Assembly: GCA_029881255.1 (NCBI GenBank)
Contig: JAOUMY010000001.1
Coordinates: 186,001 to 250,000 of the forward strand
Length of the DNA: 64,000 bases
Direction: 5' to 3'
From: Gammaproteobacteria bacterium
GTDB taxonomy: Bacteria; Pseudomonadota; Gammaproteobacteria; S012-40
The position numbers and the translations under genes are program-made. The notes below the pieces were generated by a model, which did no database searches, was not told the origin of the DNA, and saw nothing but the letters and a program-made list of their open reading frames with translations. Positions 54,260-64,000 of this stretch are shown here, piece after piece; within the stretch, counting starts at the first letter, position 1, and each line of letters starts with the position of its first letter.

Positions 54260-55891
54260 ATGGTAATGCTTCGGATACTCCGTCAACGAATACCAGGAAT
54301 ACTCAATGCGAGTTCATTGTTTGCCATTCTGCTCAGCTGCTTTCTCGTTAACGCACATGCGCAAGAATTGACGCTGCAGCAAGCCTGGGAAATGCTTACC
54401 GAAGACAGTTATTCGGATAAGGCCGATGCAATAGATGCGATTGTCACGCACAATCCACCCCAGGCCGCTATGGTTATGCGAACAATGCTGCAAGGCGAAC
54501 TGTATTTCTCAAAGGAAACCCTGAAGCTCTATCGCATCAAGGAACTAGAAGACGGATATCAGTTTTCCGCATTGCTCGACGAAGAAGTCATCACTCAGGA
54601 ACGCAAACGCGGATTTAAAAAAGCGAAAATCAACAACACCCTTCGAGGCATTTTAAAACAGGCTTTAGCTGGACTGGAGCTCAACCACGCTGATGCTGGC
54701 GTAAGACTCAACGCCGTAACTGAATTATTGAAAGAGCCCGAGACAGAGAGCGCGGACATCTTGCGCCCCCGTGTCGACAAAGAGCAGAACGAAGAGATAC
54801 GCACCGCAATGCAAACCTTGATTGCCATTGTTGACTTGCAAAACGAGGATTCAACACAACACCTAAACGCGATCGAGACCTTGGGCGAAAGTCTCAATCC
54901 TGCCGCACTAAACGCATTAAAAATCTATACCTCGCCAGACAAACAACTGCAAAATGCAGCAAAGCGCGCCGCGCAATCTATTCGGGATCGCAAGGAAATC
55001 TATGGCATTTTTGAAACCATATTCTTCGGCCTCAGTTTAGGCTCGGTGTTGGCGCTCGCCGCGATCGGACTGGCTATTACCTTTGGTGTCATGGGCGTTA
55101 TCAATATGGCCCACGGCGAATTAATTATGATCGGTGCCTATACCACTTTTGTGGTGCAACAACTCATGCCGAATAATATTGGGCTATCAATCGTTGTGGC
55201 TATCCCTGCGGCGTTTATTGTATCCGGCCTGGTTGGCATTGCCATTGAGCGTGGCATCATACGCCATCTATATGGACGACCGTTGGAAACGTTATTAGCA
55301 ACGTTCGGGATAAGTCTTGTTCTGCAACAAGCGGTGCGCAGTATTTTTTCACCACTAAATCGCACCGTAGAAACACCGCAGTGGATGTCCGGTGCGTGGC
55401 AGATTAACGAAGTGCTCGCACTCACCTGGAATCGCTTTTACATCATCTTGTTCTGCCTCGCCGTCTTTATGGCCTTGATCGCCATCATGAAGAAAACGCC
55501 ATTGGGACTACAGGTCAGAGCAGTTTCACAAAATCGTACCATGGCGCGCGCGATGGGTGTTCGTTCAGACTGGGTCGATGCGCTCACCTTTGGTTTAGGT
55601 GCAGGCATAGCAGGCATTGCTGGCGTTGGCCTAAGTCTGCTAACCAATGTCGGACCAAATCTTGGGCAGGCATACATCATCGACTCGTTTATGGTCGTGG
55701 TATTTGGCGGCGTCGGCAATCTCTGGGGAACACTGGTAGCAGGTCTGAGTCTCGGCGTTGCCAACAAGATTATGGAACCCTGGGCCGGCGCCGTGTTGGC
55801 CAAAATCCTTGTTCTGGTCTTCATCATTCTATTCATTCAGAAGCGTCCCAAAGGACTGTTTCCCCAACGTGGTCGTGCGGCGGAGGATTGA
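54260..55891 (+). CDS. urtB: Urea ABC transporter permease UrtB
   Basis: This 543-residue protein is longer than plain LivH permeases because it has an N-terminal signal (cleavage near AHA-QE, about residue 35) and an about 200-residue helical periplasmic region with HEAT-like repeats. The permease domain (about 245-540) shows LSLGSVLALAAIGLAITFGVMGVINMAHGE and GVGNLWGTLVAG motifs and about eight membrane helices. The extension is typical of UrtB. urtC follows after 3 bases. Confidence 0.95.
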   Translation: MVMLRILRQRIPGILNASSLFAILLSCFLVNAHAQELTLQQAWEMLTEDSYSDKADAIDAIVTHNPPQAAMVMRTMLQGELYFSKETLKLYRIKELEDGYQFSALLDEEVITQERKRGFKKAKINNTLRGILKQALAGLELNHADAGVRLNAVTELLKEPETESADILRPRVDKEQNEEIRTAMQTLIAIVDLQNEDSTQHLNAIETLGESLNPAALNALKIYTSPDKQLQNAAKRAAQSIRDRKEIYGIFETIFFGLSLGSVLALAAIGLAITFGVMGVINMAHGELIMIGAYTTFVVQQLMPNNIGLSIVVAIPAAFIVSGLVGIAIERGIIRHLYGRPLETLLATFGISLVLQQAVRSIFSPLNRTVETPQWMSGAWQINEVLALTWNRFYIILFCLAVFMALIAIMKKTPLGLQVRAVSQNRTMARAMGVRSDWVDALTFGLGAGIAGIAGVGLSLLTNVGPNLGQAYIIDSFMVVVFGGVGNLWGTLVAGLSLGVANKIMEPWAGAVLAKILVLVFIILFIQKRPKGLFPQRGRAAED

Positions 55892-55894
55892 TCC

Positions 55895-56983
55895 ATGTTT
55901 ACAGCACGCTTTATTCAAGACGACAAAGCTGGTCAATGGTTTCTCGGACTGTTGTTGCTGGTGTGTGTTCTGGTACCGATATTCAATTTATTGGTACCAC
56001 AAGACAGTATTTTTCATTTTTCGACCTATAGTGTGACGCTATTAGGCAAGTATTTAACTTACGCCTTGCTCGCTGTCGCTGCCGACCTGGTGTGGGGATA
56101 TCTTGGCATACTCAGTCTTGGCCATGCAGCCTTCTTCGCACTCGGTGGCTATGTCATGGGCATGTATTTGATGCGCCAGATCGGTGATCGCGGCGTCTAC
56201 GGCAATCCGGTATTACCCGACTTTATGGTGTTTCTGAACTGGCAAGAGCTACCCTGGTTCTGGCATGGCTTCGATATGTTCTGGTTTGCTGCATTGATGA
56301 TTATCGTCGTACCCGGTGTGTTGGCCTTTGTATTCGGTTACCTCGCTTTTCGATCACGCGTTTCCGGTGTGTATCTATCGATCATTACCCAGGCACTGAC
56401 TTACGCACTCATGCTCGCCTTTTTCCGCAATGAGATGGGTTTTGGCGGCAATAACGGACTTACCGATTTTAAAGACATACTCGGTTTTGATTTACGCTCA
56501 GATGGCACACGCGTCTTTCTGTTTATTGCTTCGGCATTCGCACTGGCTGGCGGTTATGTCGCCTCGCGCTATATCGTCAATTCGCGACTCGGACTTGCCT
56601 GTGTCGCAATCAGAGACGCTGAGAGCCGTACGCGATTCATCGGTTATCGGGTCGAAAACATCAAGCTTTGGATTTTCACTTTTTCTGCTGTACTCGCAGG
56701 CATCGCCGGCGCACTTTATGTTCCACAGGTGGGCATTATTAACCCAAGCGAATTCTCTCCGCTCAATTCCATTGAGCTTATTATTTGGGTCGCAATCGGT
56801 GGTCGGGCAACACTGTTTGGCGCGGTCATAGGGGCATTGTTGGTCAATTACTCCAAAACCTATTTCACCGCCGCATTACCCGAAGTCTGGCTATTTGCAC
56901 TCGGCGCCTTATTCGTACTTGTCACTATGTATCTGCCTAAGGGCATGGCGGGATTGCGATGGAATCGGAGGGTTGGCGCATGA
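55895..56983 (+). CDS. urtC: Urea ABC transporter permease UrtC
   Basis: This 362-residue LivM-type permease pairs with UrtB. About nine to ten membrane helices are visible, with DLVWGYLGILSLGHAAFFALGGYVMGMYL near the N-terminus and NELGFGGNNGLTDFKDILGF-like and GRATLFGAVIGALLV motifs. The stop overlaps the urtD ATG, so translation is coupled. Confidence 0.95.
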   Translation: MFTARFIQDDKAGQWFLGLLLLVCVLVPIFNLLVPQDSIFHFSTYSVTLLGKYLTYALLAVAADLVWGYLGILSLGHAAFFALGGYVMGMYLMRQIGDRGVYGNPVLPDFMVFLNWQELPWFWHGFDMFWFAALMIIVVPGVLAFVFGYLAFRSRVSGVYLSIITQALTYALMLAFFRNEMGFGGNNGLTDFKDILGFDLRSDGTRVFLFIASAFALAGGYVASRYIVNSRLGLACVAIRDAESRTRFIGYRVENIKLWIFTFSAVLAGIAGALYVPQVGIINPSEFSPLNSIELIIWVAIGGRATLFGAVIGALLVNYSKTYFTAALPEVWLFALGALFVLVTMYLPKGMAGLRWNRRVGA

Positions 56984-57813
56984 GTTTCACTGACACCATC
57001 AAGGAAGTTCGAAATCGCGACAAGGTCTTTAGTTTTCTGGTCCCACCAGAGCCACCGAAGCTAGATCTTTCACATAACATCGCACTATATATCGAAGGCG
57101 TGAACAAGAGCTTCGATGGATTCAAAGCGATCAATGATTTGAATCTTTACATCGACGCAGGCGAATTGCGCTGTATTATCGGTCCGAATGGCGCCGGCAA
57201 ATCGACAATGATGGATATTATTACGGGGCGTACCAAACCAGACAGCGGACAAGTATGGTTTGGCCAACGCCTCAATCTACTCGAACTGGATGAACCGCGT
57301 ATCGCCGAAGCCGGTATCGGTAGAAAATTTCAGAAACCAACTGTGTTCGAGTCACTAACGGTGTGTCAGAATCTGGAACTCGCGATGGCGCAGAACAAAC
57401 GTGTCATCCCTTTGCTGTTCGCCAGACTAAGTGGCGAACAACGGGATCACATCGACGAAGTGTTACACACGATTAATCTCGTCGACATGCAAAAAGAACT
57501 GGCGGCGAAACTATCACACGGACAGAAGCAGTGGTTGGAGATCGGCATGCTACTCATGCAGAGACCCGCTTTGTTGCTGGTTGATGAACCTGTTGCCGGT
57601 ATGACCCATCAGGAAATGGAACGTACGGCAGCACTGCTAACCTCGCTCGCCGGTGAGCGCTCCGTGATAGTGGTTGAACACGACATGGAATTTGTACGCT
57701 CGATCGCACGCAAGGTAACGGTTCTGCATCAGGGAAGCGTTTTATCCGAGGGCACCATGGATCAGGTGCAAAACGATCCACGCGTGAAAGAAGTTTATCT
57801 GGGGGAAGACTGA
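56980..57813 (+). CDS. urtD: Urea ABC transporter ATP-binding protein UrtD
   Basis: This 277-residue LivG-type ATPase starts at the ATG at 56980, which overlaps the urtC stop (ATGA) and has GGAGG upstream. Walker A GPNGAGKST, the signature LSHGQKQWLEIG and Walker B LLLVDEPVAGM are present. The insertion GIGRKFQKPTVFESLTV is typical of UrtD. The stop overlaps the urtE ATG by one base. Confidence 0.95.
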   Translation: MSFTDTIKEVRNRDKVFSFLVPPEPPKLDLSHNIALYIEGVNKSFDGFKAINDLNLYIDAGELRCIIGPNGAGKSTMMDIITGRTKPDSGQVWFGQRLNLLELDEPRIAEAGIGRKFQKPTVFESLTVCQNLELAMAQNKRVIPLLFARLSGEQRDHIDEVLHTINLVDMQKELAAKLSHGQKQWLEIGMLLMQRPALLLVDEPVAGMTHQEMERTAALLTSLAGERSVIVVEHDMEFVRSIARKVTVLHQGSVLSEGTMDQVQNDPRVKEVYLGED

Positions 57814-58508
57814 TGCTGACACTTTCTGGGGTGAACCAGTTCTACGGCCAGAGCCATACACTCTGGGATATCGAAATGGAAATAACACCGGGACAATGCA
57901 CCTGTCTGATGGGACGCAATGGCGTTGGTAAAACCACGCTGCTGAATTGCATTATGGGGGCATTGTCACTGGAAAGCGGTGAAATCGTCTACCAGGATAA
58001 GCCGCTACACAGCATGAGCATGGAGCAACGCGCACGCAATGGCATTGGCTACGTTCCGCAGGGTCGTCAGATTTTTCCGTTACTCACGGTCGAAGAAAAT
58101 CTCAGAATTGGTCTGTCATCGCGTCGCGACAATATCCGAAAAATCCCTGAATTCATTTTCGACCTGTTTCCAGTTTTAAAGGAAATGCTGCAACGCCGTG
58201 GCGGTGACCTCTCCGGCGGCCAACAACAGCAATTAGCGATAGGTCGTGCGCTGGTACTCGATCCAAAACTACTGATACTGGATGAGCCAACTGAAGGAAT
58301 ACAACCGAATGTAGTAGCAGAAATTGGCGACGTTATTCGCAAACTCAACAAAGAGATCGGGCTTACGGTTTTACTTGTTGAACAGAAGCTACCTTTTGTG
58401 CGCAAGGTAGCGGACCGATATTACATTCTTGATCGTGGCAGACGTGTCGCCAATGGCAATATCGACGAATTGAGCGAGTCTCTGGTAAAGGAATATCTCA
58501 CAGTATGA
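57813..58508 (+). CDS. urtE: Urea ABC transporter ATP-binding protein UrtE
   Basis: This 231-residue LivF-type ATPase is the second nucleotide-binding subunit. Walker A GRNGVGKTT, signature LSGGQQQQLAIGRAL and Walker B LLILDEPTEGIQPNVV are present. It overlaps urtD by one base and ureD by four (ATGA), so transporter and urease genes are translationally linked. Confidence 0.95.
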   Translation: MLTLSGVNQFYGQSHTLWDIEMEITPGQCTCLMGRNGVGKTTLLNCIMGALSLESGEIVYQDKPLHSMSMEQRARNGIGYVPQGRQIFPLLTVEENLRIGLSSRRDNIRKIPEFIFDLFPVLKEMLQRRGGDLSGGQQQQLAIGRALVLDPKLLILDEPTEGIQPNVVAEIGDVIRKLNKEIGLTVLLVEQKLPFVRKVADRYYILDRGRRVANGNIDELSESLVKEYLTV

Positions 58509-59347
58509 GTGTGGCGGTATTAGACAAAACTGCGACAGGCTGGAAGGCGGAACTGGAACTCACTCTGTCGCTTCGGCGGGGGACCACCGTCATGAGGCGC
58601 AATCGCAGCCTCGGTCCCTTGCGCGTGCAACGCCCGTTTTATCCCGAAGCGAATCTACCGCACATTTATTTATTACACCCGCCTGGAGGCGTCGTCGCCA
58701 GCGATCAACTGAACATCGACGTTGTACTCGAAGCAGGCGCCCAAACATTGATCACAACTCCCGGCTCGACGAAGTTCTATCGCAGTGCTGGTCACACCGC
58801 AAAAGTCAGACAGCATTTTTTTGTCGACAAAGACGCGTGCCTGGAGTGGTTTCCCCAGGAAAATATTTTTTTCCCCGGCGCTTGTGCGGATTGCCGCACT
58901 CGTGTCGACCTCGAACACGGCGCGAAATTTGTCGGTTGGGAAATCAATTGCCTTGGGCGACCAAGCAACCGTGAACTATTCGATACCGGCGTACTTTCCG
59001 CTCGATTCGAAATTTTCCGCCAACAGCGTCCATTGTTGCGTGACAACTTACGCGTGGTGAACGCGTTTGACTTGAACTCACCCACTGGTTTACGCGGCTT
59101 CCCGATGATGGGAAGTTTTTTCGCCAGTGGCTGCAATCAACAACTAAAAGAATCCGTACAACAACAATTGCATCAACAGTTCGACGAATTGTGTTGTGGC
59201 GTCACACTACTCGATGACTTACTCATCGTTCGCATACTTGGACATCAGACCGAGAAGATCCAGCAAATAATGATACCCATCTGGCAAATGCTCAGACCCG
59301 AATTACTACAACGTCCAGCAGTACTTCCACGTATCTGGGCGACATGA
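58505..59347 (+). CDS. ureD: Urease accessory protein UreD
   Basis: This 280-residue protein helps UreF and UreG deliver nickel to apo-urease. The family blocks LRVQRPFYPE, TTPGSTKFYRSAG and WFPQENIFFPGA are present. It overlaps urtE by four bases and precedes ureA by 14 bases. Confidence 0.95.
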   Translation: MSVAVLDKTATGWKAELELTLSLRRGTTVMRRNRSLGPLRVQRPFYPEANLPHIYLLHPPGGVVASDQLNIDVVLEAGAQTLITTPGSTKFYRSAGHTAKVRQHFFVDKDACLEWFPQENIFFPGACADCRTRVDLEHGAKFVGWEINCLGRPSNRELFDTGVLSARFEIFRQQRPLLRDNLRVVNAFDLNSPTGLRGFPMMGSFFASGCNQQLKESVQQQLHQQFDELCCGVTLLDDLLIVRILGHQTEKIQQIMIPIWQMLRPELLQRPAVLPRIWAT

Positions 59348-59361
59348 GATGAGGAAAACCT

Positions 59362-59664
59362 ATGGAATTGACTCCACGCGAAAAAGATAAATTGCTGATC
59401 TTCACCGCTGCGCTACTCGCAGAAAGAAGACTGGCGCGCGGACTTAAACTCAACTATCCCGAAGCCGTCGCGATGATTACCGCGGCAATCATGGAAGGCG
59501 CTCGCGACGGAAAGACCGTTGCTGACTTGATGAACGAAGGTCGTGAAGTATTAAACGCCGATCAGGTGATGGTTGGGGTGGCTGATATGGTACACGAGGT
59601 TCAAGTGGAAGCTACTTTTCCCGACGGCACCAAACTGGTCACGGTTCACAATCCCATCGTCTAG
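59362..59664 (+). CDS. ureA: Urease gamma subunit
   Basis: This is the 100-residue small structural subunit of urease, which hydrolyses urea to ammonia and carbamate. The N-terminus [23 protein letters not shown] is typical and the length matches. GAGGAAAA lies before the ATG. Confidence 0.97.
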   Translation: MELTPREKDKLLIFTAALLAERRLARGLKLNYPEAVAMITAAIMEGARDGKTVADLMNEGREVLNADQVMVGVADMVHEVQVEATFPDGTKLVTVHNPIV

Positions 59665-59684
59665 GAAAGAGGCAGGAGAATTTT

Positions 59685-59996
59685 ATGAAACCCGGAGAAA
59701 TCATTACTGCCGATGGCGATATCGACATCAATGTCGGCCTGACAACGGTGCAGATCGATGTCGCCAATACCGGCGACCGTCCCGTACAGGTCGGTTCGCA
59801 TTACCACTTTTACGAAACCAATCCAGCACTGCAGTTCGATCGTGAGGCCACCCGCGGATGTCGTCTGAATATCGCCGCCGGTACGGCGGTGCGTTTCGAA
59901 CCCGGCCAGCGTCGACGCGTGGAACTGGTGAGTTATAGCGGCAGGCGACAGGTCTACGGTTTTCGTGGCGACATCATGGGACAACTGGAGGATTAA
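59685..59996 (+). CDS. ureB: Urease beta subunit
   Basis: This 103-residue structural subunit begins [16 protein letters not shown]. It contains [22 protein letters not shown] and [12 protein letters not shown]. It is separate from UreA, as in most bacteria. ureC follows after 2 bases. Confidence 0.97.
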   Translation: MKPGEIITADGDIDINVGLTTVQIDVANTGDRPVQVGSHYHFYETNPALQFDREATRGCRLNIAAGTAVRFEPGQRRRVELVSYSGRRQVYGFRGDIMGQLED

Positions 59997-59998
59997 TC

Positions 59999-61702
59999 AT
60001 GGCGAAAATGTCCAGACGCGCCTATGCGGAAATGTTTGGCCCGACCACCGGCGACAAGATGCGTCTCGCCGATACTGAACTGTGGATTGAAGTTGAAAAA
60101 GATTTCACGACCTATGGCGACGAAGTCAAATTTGGCGGTGGCAAAGTCATCCGCGATGGCATGGGACAGTCGCAGGCCTGCGCCAGTGAAGTCGTTGATC
60201 TGGTCATCACCAACGCGCTGATCATCGATCACTGGGGCATCATCAAGGCCGATGTCGGCATCAAGAACGGGCGCATCGCGGCGATAGGCAAGGCGGGCAA
60301 CCCGGACATACAGAACAATGTCGACATCGTCATCGGTCCGGGCACCGATGTGGTCGCCGGTGAGGGCAAGATACTCACCGCCGGTGGCATCGATTCGCAC
60401 ATCCATTTTATCTGTCCGCAGCAAATCGAAGAGGCACTCGCGTCCGGCGTGACCACCATGCTCGGTGGCGGCACCGGTCCGTCGACAGGAACCAATGCCA
60501 CCACCTGCACGCCGGGTCCGTGGAATATTCACCGCATGCTGCAAGCAGCCGATGCCTTCCCCATGAATCTGGGTTTTCTTGGCAAGGGTAACGCCAGCGT
60601 CGCCGCACCACTGGAAGAACAAATCGAGGCCGGTGCAATGGGACTCAAACTGCACGAAGACTGGGGCACCACACCGGCCGCGATTGATACCTGTTTAAGC
60701 GTTGCCGATCGCTTCGATGTGCAAGTCGCGATACATACCGACACACTCAACGAATCGGGATTTGTGCAGGACACGATTGCCGCGTTCAAGGATCGCACCA
60801 TACATACTTATCACACCGAGGGAGCCGGTGGCGGACATGCGCCGGACATCATTACCGTGTGTGGCCTGCCCAACGTCCTGCCCTCGTCGACCAATCCGAC
60901 GCGTCCTTACACGATTAACACCGTCGACGAACACCTCGACATGTTGATGGTGTGTCACCATCTCGATCCGTCGATTGCCGAAGACGTCGCCTTTGCCGAA
61001 TCGCGCATTCGTCGTGAGACGATTGCCGCCGAAGATATCTTTCACGACCTCGGCGCCTTCTCCATGATCTCTTCCGATTCACAGGCCATGGGTCGTGTTG
61101 GCGAAGTCATCATGCGTACCTGGCAGACCGCGCACAAGATGAAAATACAGCGTGGCGCGCTCAGCGGCGACACAGCATTCAATGACAATCATCGCGTCAA
61201 ACGCTATGTCGCCAAGTACACCATCAACCCGGCAATCGCCCACGGCATTGCACACGAAGTCGGTTCGGTGGAGAAGGGCAAGCTGGCCGATCTGGTGTTG
61301 TGGAATCCCGCGTTTTTCGGCGTAAAGCCATCACTCATCATCAAGGGCGGCATGATTGCCTATGCCGCAATGGGTGATCCCAATGCCTCGATACCCACAC
61401 CGCAACCGGTGCACTATCGCTCCATGTTCGGCAGTTATGGCAAGGCGCGCAACGCCACCAGCATGACGTTTATTTCCGAGGCTGCAAGCAAGGCTGGCAT
61501 TGCGCAACAACTGGGTTTACAGAATCTGATCGGCGTTACTCGCGGCAATCGCAAGGTGAAAAAGGCCGACATGATACACAACGACTACCAACCCCATGTG
61601 GAAGTCGATTCGCAAACCTATGAGGTGCGCGCCGACGGCCAGCTGCTGAGCTGCGATCCGGTCGACGAGTTGCCCATGGCCCAACGTTACTTTTTATTCT
61701 GA
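59999..61702 (+). CDS. ureC: Urease alpha subunit (catalytic)
   Basis: This 567-residue catalytic subunit carries the dinuclear nickel centre. Ligands are visible in HIHF, the carbamylated Lys in GLKLHEDWG, His in AIHTDTLNE, and [15 protein letters not shown]. The mobile flap MVCHHLD with its Cys and catalytic His, and the Asp in the C-terminal barrel region, are all present, so the enzyme should be active. It lies in the high-GC part of the window. Confidence 0.98.
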   Translation: MAKMSRRAYAEMFGPTTGDKMRLADTELWIEVEKDFTTYGDEVKFGGGKVIRDGMGQSQACASEVVDLVITNALIIDHWGIIKADVGIKNGRIAAIGKAGNPDIQNNVDIVIGPGTDVVAGEGKILTAGGIDSHIHFICPQQIEEALASGVTTMLGGGTGPSTGTNATTCTPGPWNIHRMLQAADAFPMNLGFLGKGNASVAAPLEEQIEAGAMGLKLHEDWGTTPAAIDTCLSVADRFDVQVAIHTDTLNESGFVQDTIAAFKDRTIHTYHTEGAGGGHAPDIITVCGLPNVLPSSTNPTRPYTINTVDEHLDMLMVCHHLDPSIAEDVAFAESRIRRETIAAEDIFHDLGAFSMISSDSQAMGRVGEVIMRTWQTAHKMKIQRGALSGDTAFNDNHRVKRYVAKYTINPAIAHGIAHEVGSVEKGKLADLVLWNPAFFGVKPSLIIKGGMIAYAAMGDPNASIPTPQPVHYRSMFGSYGKARNATSMTFISEAASKAGIAQQLGLQNLIGVTRGNRKVKKADMIHNDYQPHVEVDSQTYEVRADGQLLSCDPVDELPMAQRYFLF

Positions 61703-61704
61703 CA

Positions 61705-62175
61705 ATGATAGAACTGACACAAATACTCACCGACAAAGACAGTGACTACGAAACTACGCTGAGTCTGCCCATCGACCAACGGGGCAAGAGTCGGCTCAAG
61801 GTAAAACTGGACGACGGACGTGACGCAGGACTATTTCTCGAGCGCGGCAATTTACTGCGCGACGGTGATCGCCTGAGCAATGAACAGGGTGTGGTAGTAA
61901 AAGTTGTCGCCGCCGCAGAATGTGTGTCCACCGTGCACAGCGATGATTTAACGCTGCTCGCGCGTGCCACCTATCATCTAGGTAATCGCCACGTTCCGGT
62001 ACAGATTGAAAGCGGCTGGATACGCTATCTGCACGATCATGTTCTCGATGCCATGCTCGAGCAAATGGGATTGTGTGTAGAAGTCTCGCATGCCGCCTTT
62101 GAGCCAGAGGCCGGTGCCTATCAGCAAATGACGGGCGGCGCACATCATCACGGACATGGTCATGCGCAACACTAG
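61705..62175 (+). CDS. ureE: Urease accessory nickel chaperone UreE
   Basis: This 156-residue nickel metallochaperone has a peptide-binding N-terminal domain (about 1-75), a metal-binding domain with the conserved GNRHVPVQIE, and a histidine-rich C-terminus ([10 protein letters not shown]) for nickel storage. ureF starts inside its 3' end. Confidence 0.95.
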   Translation: MIELTQILTDKDSDYETTLSLPIDQRGKSRLKVKLDDGRDAGLFLERGNLLRDGDRLSNEQGVVVKVVAAAECVSTVHSDDLTLLARATYHLGNRHVPVQIESGWIRYLHDHVLDAMLEQMGLCVEVSHAAFEPEAGAYQQMTGGAHHHGHGHAQH

Positions 62176-62857
62176 TCCCCAACTGTCGCAGCTGCGCCTG
62201 TTTCAGATGATCAGCCCGTCGCTGCCGATTGGCGCTTTCACCTACTCGCAAGGGCTGGAGTGGGCAGTCGAAAACGGCTGGGTGCGCAATGAAAAGGATA
62301 CGCAGGCATGGTTACTATCGACGCTGGACAACAGTCTGGCGCGACTCGAATTGCCAGTGATGCAACGAATGCATCAGGCGCTGCAAGAAAATTCGACACA
62401 GGACTTCTTCTACTGGAGCGAGTTCGTGTGGAGTTATCGGGAAACCAGTGAACTGCGGGCCGAGGAAACCCAGCGCGCCTTAGCCTTTTTCGAAATACTG
62501 AGAAAACTACCGCGCTGGACCGGTGAGCAGGCGTTGCAAACACATCGCGACGCATTACTGCTGACGCAAATCGCCGACTATACTCTCGCCGGATATCACT
62601 GGCAGATCGATGTAAAAGAACTGATGGCGGGATTGGCGTGGAGCTGGCTGGAAAACGCGGTCAATAGTGCAATCAAACTGGTGCCACTGGGACAAAGCGC
62701 CGGACAGTCCTTGCTGTTTGAACTGTCGGAACAGATTCCGGCATTGATCGATTCTGCTTGTGCATTAAATAACGAACAACTAGGCCCTAGTACGCCGGCG
62801 CTGGCGATCGCCAGCAGCCGACATGAAACGCAATATTGCCGACTATTTAGATCCTGA
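62162..62857 (+). CDS. ureF: Urease accessory protein UreF
   Basis: This about 231-residue protein acts with UreD and UreG in nickel insertion. The motifs [20 protein letters not shown] and [20 protein letters not shown] are typical. I prefer the ATG at 62162; one at 62156 is possible. Both overlap the ureE end. Confidence 0.94.
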   Translation: MRNTSPQLSQLRLFQMISPSLPIGAFTYSQGLEWAVENGWVRNEKDTQAWLLSTLDNSLARLELPVMQRMHQALQENSTQDFFYWSEFVWSYRETSELRAEETQRALAFFEILRKLPRWTGEQALQTHRDALLLTQIADYTLAGYHWQIDVKELMAGLAWSWLENAVNSAIKLVPLGQSAGQSLLFELSEQIPALIDSACALNNEQLGPSTPALAIASSRHETQYCRLFRS

Positions 62858-62867
62858 TGGAGTGAAC

Positions 62868-63485
62868 ATGAATAATAAATCCCCTTTACGTGTTGGTGTG
62901 GGTGGACCGGTAGGTTCGGGTAAAACAGCCTTGCTAGAGCAACTGTGCAAGACCATGCGCGATGACTACAACATCGCTGTTGTAACCAACGATATCTATA
63001 CCCGTGAAGACCAGCGTATTTTAACCGAGGCCCAGGCCTTAGCCCCGGAACGCATTGTCGGCGTGGAAACAGGTGGCTGTCCACACACGGCCATCCGCGA
63101 AGATGCCTCGATGAATCTTGCGGCGGTCGCCGAATTGTCAGCGCGTTTCGAAGACCTGGACGTCATTTTTATCGAAAGCGGCGGTGACAACCTCAGCGCC
63201 ACCTTCAGTCCGGAACTGGCAGATCTGACGATATATGTCATCGATGTGGCGTCCGGTGAAAAGATCCCGCGCAAAGGCGGCCCCGGCATCACCCGCTCTG
63301 ATTTACTCGTCATCAATAAGATCGACCTGGCTGAACTCGTGGGTGCATCACTTACCGTGATGAATAGTGACACCCAACGGATGCGCGGCGAAAAACCCTA
63401 TGTCTTTACCAATCTCAAGACCCGTGAAGGTCTCACTGACATCATCGGTTTTCTGAAAGACAAGGGGATGTTGGCCAGGGCATAG
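62868..63485 (+). CDS. ureG: Urease accessory GTPase UreG
   Basis: This 205-residue SIMIBI-class GTPase powers nickel delivery. I start at the ATG at 62868 with GGAG 6 bases upstream; the longer frame overlaps ureF. P-loop GGPVGSGKT, the CPH nickel-binding motif in [24 protein letters not shown] and the NKID specificity motif are present. It ends the urea operon. Confidence 0.97.
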   Translation: MNNKSPLRVGVGGPVGSGKTALLEQLCKTMRDDYNIAVVTNDIYTREDQRILTEAQALAPERIVGVETGGCPHTAIREDASMNLAAVAELSARFEDLDVIFIESGGDNLSATFSPELADLTIYVIDVASGEKIPRKGGPGITRSDLLVINKIDLAELVGASLTVMNSDTQRMRGEKPYVFTNLKTREGLTDIIGFLKDKGMLARA

Positions 63486-63679
63486 ATATCTATTGCGGCA
63501 CAGGGTTTGTGCCAACACTATTCTTTGCGCGCCGAAAGTCTTTCCCCTAGGTAATTGCGTCGTTTTGGGCGACATCCCGCCCGTGATTTTGCTATGCTTC
63601 CCTGTTCCGAAGAATTGCCGGGGAAGAAGCCGTTTCAACCGCCGGATACACCAGCTAAATCACAGACGACCAGGAAACC

Positions 63680-64000
63680 ATGTCCGAAAAGAGTTATAAA
63701 GACACCCTCAACCTTCCCCAGACCAAATTCCCGATGAAGGGCAATCTTGCGCAGAAGGAACCCGAGATTCTCAAGCGCTGGGGCGCCATGAATCTCTATC
63801 AGAAACTGCGTGAAACCGGCGCCGGCCGCGATAAATTCATCTTGCACGACGGCCCGCCCTACGCCAATGGCGATATCCACCTCGGACACGCGGTCAACAA
63901 GATACTCAAGGACATTATCGTCAAATCCAAAACCTTGAGCGGTTTTGACGCCCCATACGTACCCGGCTGGGACTGCCACGGGCTGCCGATCGAACTTCAA
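63680..64000 (+). CDS. ileS: Isoleucyl-tRNA synthetase (3' truncated by window edge)
   Basis: Only the first 107 residues lie in the window. The ATG at 63680 has AGGAAAC upstream. The N-terminus [25 protein letters not shown] and the class I HIGH motif ([16 protein letters not shown]) identify IleRS, and [12 protein letters not shown] follows. ribF, normally its neighbour, is 16 kb away, separated by the urea module. Confidence 0.97.
   Translation, partial: MSEKSYKDTLNLPQTKFPMKGNLAQKEPEILKRWGAMNLYQKLRETGAGRDKFILHDGPPYANGDIHLGHAVNKILKDIIVKSKTLSGFDAPYVPGWDCHGLPIELQ

Noticed and set aside
59993-60655. 220-residue open frame antisense to ureC
   Set aside because: It lies wholly opposite the well-conserved high-GC ureC gene; long antisense frames are expected there and the translation matches no family.
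63635-64000. Minus-strand open frame reaching the right edge
   Set aside because: It is opposite ileS, whose HIGH motif and N-terminus are clear on the plus strand.

Overview
The window looks like chromosomal DNA of a free-living gammaproteobacterium. It carries rapA, priA, yacG-zapD-coaE, pilDCB/pilA/pilRS, ispB-rplU-rpmA-obgE-proB, rpsT, murJ, ribF and ileS in gammaproteobacterial arrangements. I saw no rRNA, tRNA, CRISPR array, transposase or phage gene. I cannot place the organism below class level. Base composition is uneven: sampled lines run from about 38-45% GC (the sensor kinase near 28 kb, urtE) to about 60% (obgE, ureA-ureC).

Layout. 0-13 kb: the end of rapA, a cold-shock protein, a membrane-anchored RRM protein with a TerB-like partner, an acyl-CoA ligase, a beta-propeller-like lipoprotein, a degenerate NERD protein, a nitroreductase/SulP pair, hinT and an MgtC-type protein. 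13-25.4 kb: priA faces yacG, a coaE-zapD gene fusion and the type IV pilus genes pilD, pilC, pilB, pilA, pilR and pilS. 25.4-31.4 kb: a response regulator-phosphatase, and a PhnD-like binding protein paired with a hybrid sensor kinase. 31.4-38.4 kb: ispB / rplU-rpmA-obgE-proB, a small barrel protein, rpsT, a hairpin repeat element and murJ. 38.5-46 kb: an accessory block with a GGDEF/EAL protein, a DUF2236 (MpaB/rubber oxygenase-like) gene coupled to a Pyr4/PaxB-like membrane terpene cyclase homologue, and a secreted PKD-repeat protein with a CxxCH motif. 46-64 kb: ribF, then a complete urea module and the start of ileS.

The urea module has a regulator pair (an NCS1 permease fused to a hybrid histidine kinase, plus a REC-LuxR regulator), a porin, the urea ABC transporter urtABCDE and the urease operon ureDABCEFG. 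Most urt/ure genes overlap or are separated by a few bases, so transport, hydrolysis and nickel-centre maturation are probably co-expressed. The order rpsT-murJ-ribF-ileS common in this class is kept but interrupted twice, by the accessory block and by the urea module.

The most unusual items are the DUF2236 plus terpene-cyclase-like pair, the permease-kinase fusion, the coaE-zapD fusion, two intergenic DnaA-box triplets with identical geometry, two near-identical sigma-54 promoters (pilA and the PKD gene), a 110-bp hairpin element, and an apparent CTG or ATT start for murJ.
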